From Dipylidium caninum (taxonomy: Eukaryota > Platyhelminthes > Cestoda > Cyclophyllidea > Dipylidiidae): 64,000 bases of DNA. The notes under the pieces were generated by a model that was not told the DNA's origin, searched no databases, and saw only the letters and a list, made by a program, of their open reading frames with translations. Position 1 is the first letter of the stretch. Every line of letters begins with the position of its first letter. Below, piece after piece: positions 1 to 12,300 of the stretch. The stretch spans positions 841,001 to 905,000 of the forward strand of contig QEYB01001179.1 of assembly GCA_017562135.1 (NCBI GenBank). Direction: 5' to 3'. The translations under genes were made by a program, and so were the position numbers.

Positions 1-2516
1 TGGGCACAGGTGAGGTAAAATAAAAACTAATTGTTTAAATGCAGCCTTAAATCGGTGGATTTAGTCGCCCTGAATAAGTTGCAGGACAAAGTAAATGTCA
101 TTCCAATCATCGCTAAATCCGATACAATCACGAAGGTTGAGTTATCCAAGTTCAAGACGAAAGTCATGTCTGAAATTAAGGCAAACAATATCAGTCTCTA
201 TCAGTTCCCAACTGACGATGAGATCGTCAGCGAACTAAATGAAAGTACTAACGTAAGTCACCTGCTATTATCTTTCATTGTCGCAAACGCACAATACTGC
301 ACCTCTTTGGCAAAGTGAGCCACTATAGGTAGAATAATTGTGCTACAACAAGAGTTCAACTCTCCTGAGCAGTATTTCGCAGAATGCGTACAATTCTGTC
401 GTTTTTCGGGTTGATACATTGGTAAATCTGTTTCCGCGTTTCGGCGACGATTCTTCGCCGCTTGAACAACTTGTTTCTCAGAGGCCTTTGAACCTTTTCT
501 AGCTTACTGATAAATATTATAAAATTTTCCGATTTGCTTATGTTTGACCACTTGTACTGGGGATACTTAGTTCATTTACCTTTTCCGATCCCTTTAAATT
601 TAGATTTCTGGTTATTTGGAAGGAGAAACTTGATGAGAATGTTTTATTTTCCTTTACTGCATGTGTTTGTGTTTCGATCTTTTGAAAGCAGCACTTAAAA
701 TAGATGTAAGGTCAGTTTCAATTTTGTTCGACTCTGTATCCGAAAATCTGCGCTGTTGGTCTTGACCACTCTGAGACTACGTGAAATAAAATAATGAACG
801 TTCTGGTATTTCGTTGAAAAATTTTATCTGATTTTCTATCATGACAGCCATGAGACTTGACCTCTTTTTTGTCATTTAAATCACATTCTTAGGCATTAAT
901 AATATTGATAGCACGTTGACAGGGACTGGCAGCGTCGCTTGGGTCATTCTACAATCAGAACTAAATAGAGGTTGCGATAAATATGGCAGTTTGAATCCCC
1001 TATTGACACATTCATTAATTTTATTTCTTACTTTGCACTTGTACAGAAGATCATATTTGAGTTGTGAGAACCCTTAAGTCTCTGCACGATTTAGGAAATT
1101 TTGGCATCTCTGGGTCTCTTGTTTACACGCTTTTCTTCTGTTTAACGGAGTCTAGTCTGTTTTTTCCTTTCGCCACTGACAGAAAATGCTGCCTTTCGCA
1201 GTGGTGGGGAGTACTGAAGAGGCCAAAGTGAACGGGCGTACTCTGCGTGTGCGTCAGTATCCTTGGGGATGTGTGCAGGTGGAGAACGAGGCGCATTGCG
1301 ATTTTGTGCGTCTGCGAGAGATGCTTCTGCGAGTAAATATGGAGGATTTGCGTGAGCGAACGCATAGCCTTCATTACGAGACCTATCGCAGATCTCGACT
1401 CACGGAGATGGGTTTTAGAGATGACGAAAAAATCTCCCTCCAGGTGGGTACTCGCCTCCTTGAAGGCCTTCCTTTTTGTATATATCCGTCAGTATTATTC
1501 CACCTATCTTTTACTTCGGCAGGCTTGTGACGTGTTATGTTGATAGGCTCGATGCGTGATGCTACTCCTCCTTTTGGTGTTATTATTTTAAGTTAATGCT
1601 TCTTTTAACGCGGAGACAAATGCTGCTTTTTCACATACTGACCACTGGTTTTAAGGTGACTTATGCTCCCTCGACTAAATGCTTTTCACCTATAACTTTT
1701 TGACCAATCCGGCGCACTTTATCCGTCGTGTGGTATTCTTCATTCTGTTTCGTACTGTGTAGGAGACATACGAGAAGCGACGGGAGATGCAGCAGAAGGA
1801 GTTGAAACAGAAGGAGGAGGAGATGCGCCAAATGTTCGTCCAACGCGTAAAGGAGAAGGAACAAGTGCTCAAGGAGACAGAACGCGAGGTTAGTCTTCGT
1901 GATGTTTCCATGAGTTGTCTGACCTACCCCCGCCAGACCTCCTCTCTTTGGTTCATCTACTCTATTTTCCACTTTGCTTAATTACTCTTTGTATCGAGTT
2001 CAAAAAGAATGTAGCCGTATGCCGATCTTATGTTAATTATAACGTAAACTAACGGATCTGAGGGATCGTTTTGTCTATCATCACTGGATAATTTTTTCAT
2101 CGCTCGGTATTGAAAATACCTTTCTTCGTAGCACCGCTGGAGGTGAAGACGTCTCTATTCACTACGTCTATCCGAAATTAAAAAGTATGTCAAACCTCTT
2201 TAGCGAGACTGAGGAAGTCTGTTCACTTGCGAGCGTAACATTATAAAAGAATTTAATCTGTTTTTATTTTACCCTTGATTGGAGGTATCTTTTTCTTACA
2301 TCGACAATTTGACCCGAAATTGGGGCCTTGTAGTTGCAAGCGAAGTTCGAGGCGATAAAGAAGCAGCACGCGGAGGAGAGGAAGAAGTTGGAGGAGAAGC
2401 GACGTATTCTCTCAGAGGAGATGGCCGCATTCGAGCGTCGTAAACAGCTGGCAGAACAGGCGAAACAGGGCAACCTGGCAGGCGCCGCATCCGCGACAAT
2501 GAAGAAGAAGAAGTGA
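1..2516 (+). CDS. Septin, SEPT6/8/10/11 group (3' part, five exons)
   Basis: GTP-binding cytoskeletal protein that assembles into septin filaments at the cell cortex and division site. Only the C-terminal part lies in the window. Exons: 1-9, 45-252, 1183-1443, 1763-1888, 2334-2516, all joining in frame to a TGA stop. The first exons carry the G4 region ([14 protein letters not shown] takes the place of the usual AKAD). The third has the septin-unique element with [16 protein letters not shown] and NVEDLR-like [10 protein letters not shown]. The last two form a Glu/Lys-rich coiled coil ([16 protein letters not shown]) ending in a Lys run. The tail resembles the SEPT6 group rather than SEPT2 or SEPT7. 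The first intron (10-44) is only 35 bp. The start codon, P-loop and G3 lie upstream of the window. Family assignment is secure; the exact paralogue is not. Confidence 0.93.
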
Positions 2517-2789
2517 TGGCCCCTTCTCTTTGATCTTCTCGTCTCTCCTTACAGCTTTCGACAATCGGATAGTGGCTTCCTTCTCCTACCTCTTTTCAGA
2601 CATTTGCGATTCCCTTTCCCTCGTCGTCATATCCGTGTTTCTTGGGTCTCCTTCGTGTTATCCTTCCCTTTTTATGGTTGATGGGTCTTTCCTGAAGTGG
2701 TTTTTTCTTGTGCGCTGTCAATATCCGATTTTTTCAAATGCGATGGCATTTTAGGAATCGCCCGTTTACCCCTCCCTTTTTATTGTCGC

Positions 2790-2795
2790 AATAAA
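2790..2795 (+). terminator. Poly(A) signal of the septin gene
   Basis: AATAAA hexamer about 270 bp after the septin stop codon, in a T-rich stretch. This is a plausible 3' UTR length; usage is inferred. Confidence 0.5.
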
Positions 2796-5700
2796 TTAAA
2801 CGTCTGCTGGCGTTGGTGGCGTTGTTTTTATTTCCTCCGCCTAGAATGCGCAAGGTGCAATTTGAGACGTCCTTGGCCTGTGCTCACACGGCGAGGTTCA
2901 TCTGGATGTGTTGGATTTAGTAGGCACCGAGGTCGCTAGCTTTGCCGTCTAACCTGCTCCGTCACCGATGTTTCCTGCCAATTTGACTCGTTTTCGACGA
3001 TCAAAACCTCAGAAGGCCGGACTCGTGAGTTTCTTGTGCACGGAGGGGGGTGCGTCTTGACATATTCGACTAATCACGCTGTCCGTCCCTAAGAGCAGTG
3101 GGATTTTGTAGCTCAAATCGACACTTGCATTTTGACAACGAGTTGTTAGATGTACTGAAGAGTACGTAGTCACTTTCAACGACTATTGAAAGTCTCTTTC
3201 TTGCATGGAGATGTGACGAACAGCCTTGTTCACACCGCCTAAAGCGGTTCTAGAAATCGAAGCCTGTGGACTTCCAAGTGGTGTTGATTTATGACTTCCA
3301 CGAGTCGGTAAAAAAGGTTGCTTTCATGGTTGTCTTGCCTAAGAGGCGTTGTTTCAGTCTTTTGAAGATTAACAGGCAGATCCGACCACAAACCATTACA
3401 AAAGCGAGAGAGCCTTGAAAGGCAGCAACTGCGGACGCTCTCTCGTCTCCCTCTCTACGGAAGGAACATGGACAGACTCGTTCACTCCAACTCTCCTCGG
3501 AGTCGCGTTATGCTCGCGAAGGCTCTATTTACGTAAAATTATTTCGACGGGGTGCAGCCTTCGCGACGCGCACAGAAAGCACACTTCTATGCAAATAAGT
3601 CGGAGATGAGGACACCACCTTCGGTTTCGATGAGTCACTGGCGTTGGCACCATTCGCCCGCACGCCTCCTGCCCCTGGCGGCCTCGTGCCACTGTGGCTG
3701 AGGTTGTCCTCTTTTTTCCCACCGATGCCAAGATGAGGAGGTGGAAATTCCACGCACATTATTGCCCTATGAATTTGGACAGCCATGAAGCTGCCCCTCC
3801 ATGTTCACGTCTTTTCAAAACACTTCACTGGAGGTAGCATTCCTGAGAGGCCGCAAGGATCCATTGTTTAAAATTCAAGGTATTTACAGTGATTTCGTGT
3901 CGGAGGAGGAGAAGCTGCCCATAGATGAGGATTGGAAGTCAAATGGGCCTCTCGTGGAACTTATGAGCAAATTACACGCTTAGAAACGCCGTGATGGATA
4001 GTAGACTAGTAAAAGAAGCGAAGTTGTTGTTTGGAAGTGCCTGAAACGATTCACTTCTAGGAAAGTCGAGTTAGATAAATGTTGACACCTGACACTTTCT
4101 TTACTGTACTACTAACTACTCGAGCCGCATACTTGGAAGTAATTTGTACGTGAACATGACTGCATACACCTCCCATCGAGTTGTTTCAACCCACACCAAG
4201 ACAGAAGAAAGCGGAATCGGGAAATGAATAGGGTTTAGCAATCCCAAAATTCATGTCAAGTGAAGAAGATGGAGATCCTGTTTTCCCGAGACAAGGAAAC
4301 AGGTGTGCTAGTGAGGTTCGTTTTTTTATCTCTGACGTCTGCGCCATGTGCAGTAAAGGTGGATAAACATGAAGTCCTCTTCAGCGTATGCTTTGATATG
4401 ATCAAGAATACTTTCCCATATTGGACAACGAAGATAGAGAAGAAGTTTTGTCTTACTCCTACGAAAATAAGCTCTTAGGTCGTTAACCCTTTATTAAGTA
4501 GATTTTAGATTACGACGCTTTCGTTGTCGTAGAAGCCGTTTGAGCTAGCACGGTTGCCACCTTGATAGCTTATAATTAAAGCAGTTGAATAAAAAATGAA
4601 TTACCGTGCCAGTTGTTAATTTAGCCTCAATGTGAGGTTATTGAAACGGTGTCTCTTTATTATCTTTTTGATTACTGGACTACTGCTCAACTGGGTATCG
4701 TTATAAATCCCGTTAAAAAAAACCTTGCAGCATGAAAGACCGTCTGTCCACTTGTTGTGGCAATTAAAATCGTGGTTACGTTATCATAAGTGTGGAAGTT
4801 CTTAAGGAAAGGGAGTTGGAGGTCGACTATCCCACTTAAAGTTGACCTCCCTTGTTCATGACTCTTGGAGCTTCCAGGCATATGACTGCGCGGCGATCAA
4901 GGAATGACTGGCCGAACGGAACTCGAAGTTGGATAAATGGGAATTTTTAGGCAAAGTATTTCGGCCTTCCCGTTCTCCCATAAGGGGTATCTGAAATCAG
5001 TAAAGCCTTGGCAAAGTACCAGTGCTCGTTTTCATAAAACCTGCCGGATTTAGCGTTTTGTGACACAGGGAAAATAGGATCACCTGTTATTACAAATCAG
5101 TTTCAATTTTAGACTGATATTTTGCGCTGGTGAATATGAGCAGGGCCTTATATTGAGTACTTTCTTATTTTGTATGATGTTATCATGTTCATTCAACAGT
5201 TTAACGCTCGAAAGGAGGATTCCAGCGGAGCCTGAAGGAATGTACCAATTAAACTTGGGAAAAATGAAGCTTGACTCAAAAGGAATTAGGCCTCGGAAAA
5301 TGCATGAACTAGTTGTGTACAATTTCTGAGCTATGTTAAAATCAACCATAATATCGTCGACTAAAAGGCGTTATCGTTTAGTCCATTAAGATTCTCTAGA
5401 GCGGTTAGTTAAAGCGTGCAGTTCCCCTTTTGCTATGTACGATGGCAAGATTGTAAATTTGATGTAGTTTGGGTACCCAACATGACAAAATCGCAAACAG
5501 CTCATCTACTCGATATGAATTAAATATTTCCGGAGATGAGGAAGTGGAAGAATCCTAGCACCCCATCTCATATCTGTAAAATAAGTACGATGAGATTGGT
5601 ATTGCTGTCTCGGAAGGAAGAATTACGGACCGAAATCATTATCAAAGCTTAGTAATGTGGACCTTAAATGTTATGTAATAAACGACGCAATTCCCTATAT

Positions 5701-6141
5701 TATGGTGGGACAAAATAAATACGGAAAATTTTGAAAAATAAAGACAATGCAACAAAGTTCTATTTCTCTTTATTTTTCCGCATGCGGGTCCCGATCACAG
5801 CGCTATTAAATTAAGTTGGATTTAGTATAGCTTTAACCAACAAATTTTTGTTCACTATCAATGCACACTACTTTCAGGTGAGATGGAACGTGGTAGTTAC
5901 GATGCATATAGAGCTGTATCTTAGCTAACGCTCGCCTCCAAAACTAACCCATACAACTTCGTTGTAATGCATGATTTAATAAATTAATGCAAATCTCGTA
6001 AGTATAAAACATTCAACGTGCATATTAAATTATTAATATAATTATTTGAATTTATCACATTGAATGTGACGCCGACCTTAACAATAGAGCCCCACCCATT
6101 TGAATTTTCTTCAGACCTTGCAAGTTGGCGAGGGTGTCAAC
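2796..6141. other. Intergenic region, nothing recognised
   Basis: About 3.3 kb between the septin 3' end and the signal-peptide exon of the repeat gene. It holds short open frames of up to 89 codons without recognisable motifs or a coherent exon series. It becomes AT-rich towards 5700-6100, which may be the promoter region of the next gene, but I found no clear TATA/CCAAT arrangement. Confidence 0.5.
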
Positions 6142-6345
6142 ATGCGCGGTGGATTTTTACTCCAAGTTGTTTTCCTCTATTTATGTACGTATTCTTCTTC
6201 TTGTATTAATTTTTAGGTGTTTTCTCTTCCTATTTTCTATGTAATTCAGTCCACGTCTCTCCTGGCAAAATGTAAGACATATCCTCATTAACGTCTTTTA
6301 AGTCTTGATGAAATAGTACCAGCTTTGGAAGCGGATGAATCAGAC
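6142..6345 (+). other. Signal-peptide exons of the repeat gene
   Basis: ATG at 6142 opens [16 protein letters not shown], a short basic start plus a hydrophobic core typical of a secretory signal. The donor at 6189 (gtattc) is preferred over the one at 6185 (gtacgt), because only 6189 keeps the next exon (6303-6345, [14 protein letters not shown]) open. This start is chosen because no upstream exon in frame is evident and a secreted protein is expected for this repeat type. Confidence 0.6.
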
Positions 6346-9300
6346 GTAAGTTCCGATGCCTTGTACTTAAAATGCCGGTGAATACTGGACGTTTACGATT
6401 TTTATTAATATGTATTTAATGTTTACTATCCATCATCTCGAAATAAAATATTTTTCTACTTCATCTGCCAACTTCGATGTTACCGATTGTCTAATTGCCA
6501 TTCAAAATCGTATTTTAGAAAGAAAATGGGGATGTTTTCAGATGTAAGTGCATTTGACGCTTGTTTCTGTATCTTTAATTTTTTTCTGGGCTCACTCATT
6601 TCATTAACAGTTGGCGAAAGGAATTTGTTAGATGTGAAACGAAAACCATTACCTACTGCACCTCGGAAAAAGCCCGTTCGAACTATAACAGTGACACCTG
6701 TGCCTAAGATCGCGAAGAATCCTACTTCACTTCCCGCTCCCTTTCGTTCTCCAAAGAAGGACTTAAAAATTTCCCAGAAACAGACTTTAGTTAAAAGCAA
6801 ACAGTCTTCCAAGCTACCAGTTATCAAAAAACATTTGCCGCCCCCTCGGCATAGTAAAGTCGATGAGAAGTTTGTCCCGACCTATGAAGATCATGATTGC
6901 GATGGAATTCCTGACGACCAGGACGACGATATCGACAATGACGGACTTCTGGATAGAACTCAAGACTCCGATTGGGATGGACTCCTGAACCATGTAGATG
7001 ATGACGACGATAATGATGGTGTGTTAACTCAATTGCTTTATTGAGACTAAGTACTTATAAACTTTGATAAAATTCATCATTCTTTGGATTTTTCACTAGG
7101 GTAACCAAGTTGGACTTAAGGTAGATCATTTAATAACCGAAATAATCGCCTTCTGTTTTTCTCGTCAGTAATTTATATACTCCTAACTGTTGTTTGTCTC
7201 CGTGCATAAAACCCCTATCTCTGACCATATTTTGATGGATTGCCCTTGGGTCTCCCATCTAATTATTAAAAATTCGTTGAAAGAAGCTTACCGTTACTCA
7301 AAACTCCCAATGAAGAGTGTGGTGTAATCAGTTACATCCTATGAGCACGCCCACGCCGTAAGCATTTAGGCGCAAAAGACATTCAAATGATTCGGTTGTC
7401 ATTTTCATGTATTTGTCCCAGCACATGTAGGGGCAAGTGCAAGTGGAGTGATGTAGAATTAGCTGTCGCTCCTGACATCAATCCGTCAATCTTATATATT
7501 TGAAGTATGTCACTTTACAGTGTCAGTGACGAGGCGCTATCGAGACACTTTCGCTCTCACAGACCACAAGCGTATAAGTTTGGCCAAAATGTAGCAGTTG
7601 TGGTTTTTTTGCACTGGATCCATCTTGATTTGTGGTCGCCTTTAACATTAGGGATCCCCGACAAGGAGGATGAAGATGCCAACGGCGACGGAATTCCCGA
7701 TTGCCGTCTTGACACTACCGATCACAAGTTAAAGCTGCGCTATGGCAATAAACAGAAGGTCATAGACAGTGATATGGACGGCATTCCAGACGACGTGGAT
7801 TTAGACGACGACAACAATGGCATCCCCGATATGTTGGAGGACAGAAACGGCGACCAAATACCCGACTTTCTCGAACCAGTCATTGATGAATGTACGTGCC
7901 TTTAGGAGGTGCATGCTGGCCATCTCACTTCTACTTATCAAATTATTATCGTGGTTTTCGTCATTATTTACTATTGCTTTACGTTTGTGCCCTCATTTTC
8001 CATTCTCCTCATTTCTATCCCATCATTCGTGCATTCTTGCACCCACCCATGCTTGCAATGCTTCGCACTTTTTACAGATTTGAAATGTGAACGTGGGAAG
8101 AAGTGCAGTAAGTTATTTCCATCTCTGTCTGTGCGTCTGTCTATCTTTGTCCATCAGTCTGCCTGTGCGTCCATCTCTCTCCTGTCTCTGCGTCTACTAG
8201 TCGCAATAGGCGGCATAGAAGCATGATCCAACTAATTTGCGTCCTTGGTGGGTTTCTGCAGCCTCGTAAACTAAGCGAGAGAATTTGCATGTTCTAAATG
8301 ATAAATGTCTGGAGTCTTGGCTTTCCGCTGCATGGACGTGTAGTCCGAAAAATGAAATAGGTAAAATTGTCGAAATCCTTGTAGCAGGTAGACTGAAAAA
8401 TTGGCCACTTTTAATCACTTCATCCATTAACAGAACTCCTGGAGAGATTGTGAGATCCCTACAAACGTCCCAAAGGGGAATCAGAAACCTCAAGGAACAT
8501 AAAGTTATTTAACCAAATACTTAGTTGATATTGAAGGTCACATTTTTTTCTCTTCGTCATCTTTCCTTTTGGGCTTATTACCTGCGGATTCACGTGAACA
8601 CGGAAGCAAGTTCTGGTGCTGAAAATTCAACTTTCCACCCCAATTTTAAGTTCAAGTTACACATAACCATAAACTCTATGCTATCAGGTGACATAAAAAA
8701 GGCAAAGTGTTAAAGCATCCTTGACTTCCCATGTTCTTCCATTCGACGAGCGGTCTCACATTTGTGACATTTGGTTCACAATGTTTTACTCTAACCGCTG
8801 CCGTTTTCAGAGATCCTTCAGTTGCGAGTCAATCAGGCCATTTGAATGGAGGCGGCTTGTAAGAGAGCCAAAGCCATACGATGAAACCTGCAACTTTGAA
8901 AATCCGTTTTGAACATCTTGGATCCTCTCACGTCACATTTCCGTCTATACACTTTCTCTTAGCCATTATCTGAACAAATTATACCTGGTAACCTTTAAAT
9001 TGTGATATTTTTAAGGATTCTAACAGTGTCAGGAGGTTTAGAAGGTAATGAGAGGGAAATCGCATATTGCGCTCTACTATTGGTGCGAAGTAAGGCACCT
9101 TAAAAACCCATTTGGGGTTGTTCCCATTTTGACGTTTTTACAGTGCTTTTGTCGAAATAAGATGCCAAATCTTTGGTAAACAGATGTCCACTTGCCCATT
9201 CCATCATCGTCATCGGCGTGGTATCGAACGTGCTACCGCGGATCAGGCAGAGAGCCAGTTATTTTTGTTTCCTGCGCTCACCTCTCTCATTGGACGGCGC

Positions 9301-12300
9301 ATGCAGCCCTCGTCCTTATTGATTTTTGCGCCCCGCACCCGCAACCAATCGTGGCTGCGGTACCTTTGTGTGTATGTGTGTGTGTTTACACGCGCGTGCG
9401 TACGTGCTGGTGATAGCCGATGCTTCCGGGCGCCACGTGCACACAGAGTCTGTTGTGAAATCAAACAACTTCCGGATTAATGTGTCGAATATTAGATGGT
9501 GTCAAAATCACTAAGTATAAAATAAATATCCTCAGCGATGACGTATTGTCATTGGCGCGTGGGAGTTGTCATTTTCAGCGATCAGTCGTTTTGAGATCTA
9601 TGACTGATTGTATTTCGGAAATAAAGTTACTGCGCAAGTGATCCGGATCGTGTTAGGAGCCCACAATTAGGCACTTTTGTTTCAGCTTGACAAACAGCAG
9701 TTAAACGTGTCAGTTTACTTATATTTATGACGTGATTGCTGCGATTCCTTCACACTTCATTGAGCGTCGAGAACTTAACGCACCATTTCGATTCGTTTTA
9801 CATGTTCATGGCATGTTAGTTATGCATCATAACATGCTGATGTTCTTTAAATTATTTGTGACATCCTTTCTTAGCGCGAATTTATTTTAAAACACCTCTC
9901 TTTTCTTAACAATTTTTTTGTAATCCTGAAAACTACTCGTTATGCCATGGAATGGGGGTTGACGATTCACCATTGTCTTGTTTCGTCACTTTGGCCAGTG
10001 AAAGTGTGAAAGCAAATGGACCCGAAAGCGTTTTGCACGTTAAAGTATTCGTGATGGGAGGGGTAAACTCGCCTCGCTCCCATCCCCCTTTTTCTTCCCA
10101 GTCCAGTCCAGTCCTCCTGTGCACCTGCTCTTGATTGGCTCGCTCAAGGCCGCTTGTGAAGCAGCGAAAATCCCCTTCGATAAACTCGAATAAAAGTTAT
10201 CCGTTTTATCCTGTCATAAAAGGCTTTTTAGTTAAAATTTCTACACTCGACTTTTATTTTCTATTTGTTATCATGCTAAAATTTAAGAAATAACGAATTA
10301 GGTCTTGAGATGTTGTTATGGAAATCTTCCAAATCATCGGTGTTACTCTCGTCTTATCTTTATTTCACTTGAATTTCCTACACTCCTTGGTCTCTTAAGG
10401 CGAGGTAACTGTTTGATGAGGTGTTGAAGATGGGGGTAATTAAACTTTACTTGACCATAAAAAGGGGGAAACAATGATTCACGTTTCTTTTTGCCTTTCC
10501 CACCTGAAAGCCAAACTGTCGATTCTGAGGCCCATGCATTCCCAACGCTAATAATTGGCCATTTTGACGTCTCCTCTCGATTGTCATCGGCTTTTAAGAG
10601 AAATTCTTCATTTCAGTGAACTTTTAGCCACCATTGGGTCGCCTTAGCGCGGACCGTTCCCCCCAAATCCTCTCATTCCCAATTCGTCTCCCATTTTCTC
10701 CTCCAACATATTCGTTAGCCTACGCCCCAGTTTACTCGTCCCAATCAACGCTTACCAGTCCTGGCAGTCAGCATGCTTTCCTTAACTCGCTTTGTTAGGG
10801 TGTGGGGCCAAGGGTAATCAGCTCCCAGGTTTGAGCAGCCAAGTCCTTCCGTTTTTCCTCCCACTCAGTCACTCCAGTGCATTGTCAAATCGCGACTCAA
10901 ATGGCATGGATTCCGTGTTCCAGCTATAGAATCACTCGGTCTTGGGTCGATGTGAGCGCTAAAACCTTATGTGGGTTTCATTGTAGTACGTACTCTGGAC
11001 GATGTGGTGAGGTTGAATAAGATGATGGCGGCTGTTGGCTGGAGTGATCGTGACTGCGATGGCATTCCCGACCACCTTGATCCCGACGATGACAACGACG
11101 GTTACTTCGACAAGAAACAGGTGAGTGATCATTCGCCCTTACGCTTCTCCCCCAGTAATTATGCTATTCCATCTCTTCTCATCTGTTCTTACTTTCGCTT
11201 GGGGTAAAAATTAGTAAAAATTTGTACTACGCCCTCGTGGCTGTTCCTTTTCTCCCATAATCCTAAAATACTTTGTATGGTCGAAGCATCTTGGTTGGGA
11301 GGAGTAGTCAGGCAACAGTCTCGCACTCTCTCCCACATCCGATGCGGATGTTTCGGTAGCATGTTGAGCCATAAGCTCCGATGAGGTCTGGTGAATGAAA
11401 ACGACGTCCGGTCGAGGGACATTGAGGCGTCCGGTTAAACGTGCGTTTAACTGTACTCGTGTGGACTGTCTTTCAAAGCTTCCGAGGGTCTGCGGCCTGC
11501 TGAGGAAACGTGAACACACGCTCATTCTCTGTGACAAACAGCCTTCAACTCGGCCCTTCCTTATTTGAAACCGTGAATGACACTAAAGTGCACCCTGCCA
11601 CTTGGTCCCAGGGCGTTTGTGGTATTGCCAACTTCACTGACCTCATTGGTGTAATCAGACCCCACGGGAAGTGACGGGGACTACGAACTTCCCTTGACTA
11701 CGTGACTGGGTTGATTTGACTGCTTCTTTCGTCTTGTCACATCCTCACAAATTGGTAAAGTTCGACTTACCCACCTTCAGGCCATTGATGTCTTTTGAAC
11801 GCCGCGTTCTAGTCGTGTTGACAGACAAAAGTTGGTCTTAAATCCTAGCTTGTATTTGGCAGGTATTTGAAGCAACATCTCACCTCTCTCTCTCTCTGGC
11901 CGGGGGAAGTGTGTGGAGTGTGTGTGGATAGTATAGGCATGTGTGTGCAGGCCGAGGGCTGCCCTCATGGCGTGTTCTTGCGTATCCTTATTCCGTCCCC
12001 TGGTCGGAGATAGTAGTTACAGACCCGGGCTCCTCCTCGGGGTTCCTGCCGGACTCGGTTGGCTGGGCCTTGGGATTGGGACCTCCTGGTCCCTTGGCTT
12101 GGCCTTCCCAGCTAATGCCCGGGTCACCCCTCTGGAGATTGCGGACGGCCGAGTTGAATACTGGTCACGAACTCGGATAATGATAATGATACAGATGTGT
12201 TTTTCCCAGATTATCTCCACTGAATCTACATGCGGCCAAGAGGATTCTTTTCAGGAATGCGTTCTTTTTACAGCACCAAGTGTTTGTAGTCGAGATTTGA

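Noticed and set aside
9366..9386. TG microsatellite, plus the CT run near 11880 and G/C runs near 25250, 33930, 38577 and 58190
   Set aside because: Ordinary simple repeats with no sign of function.
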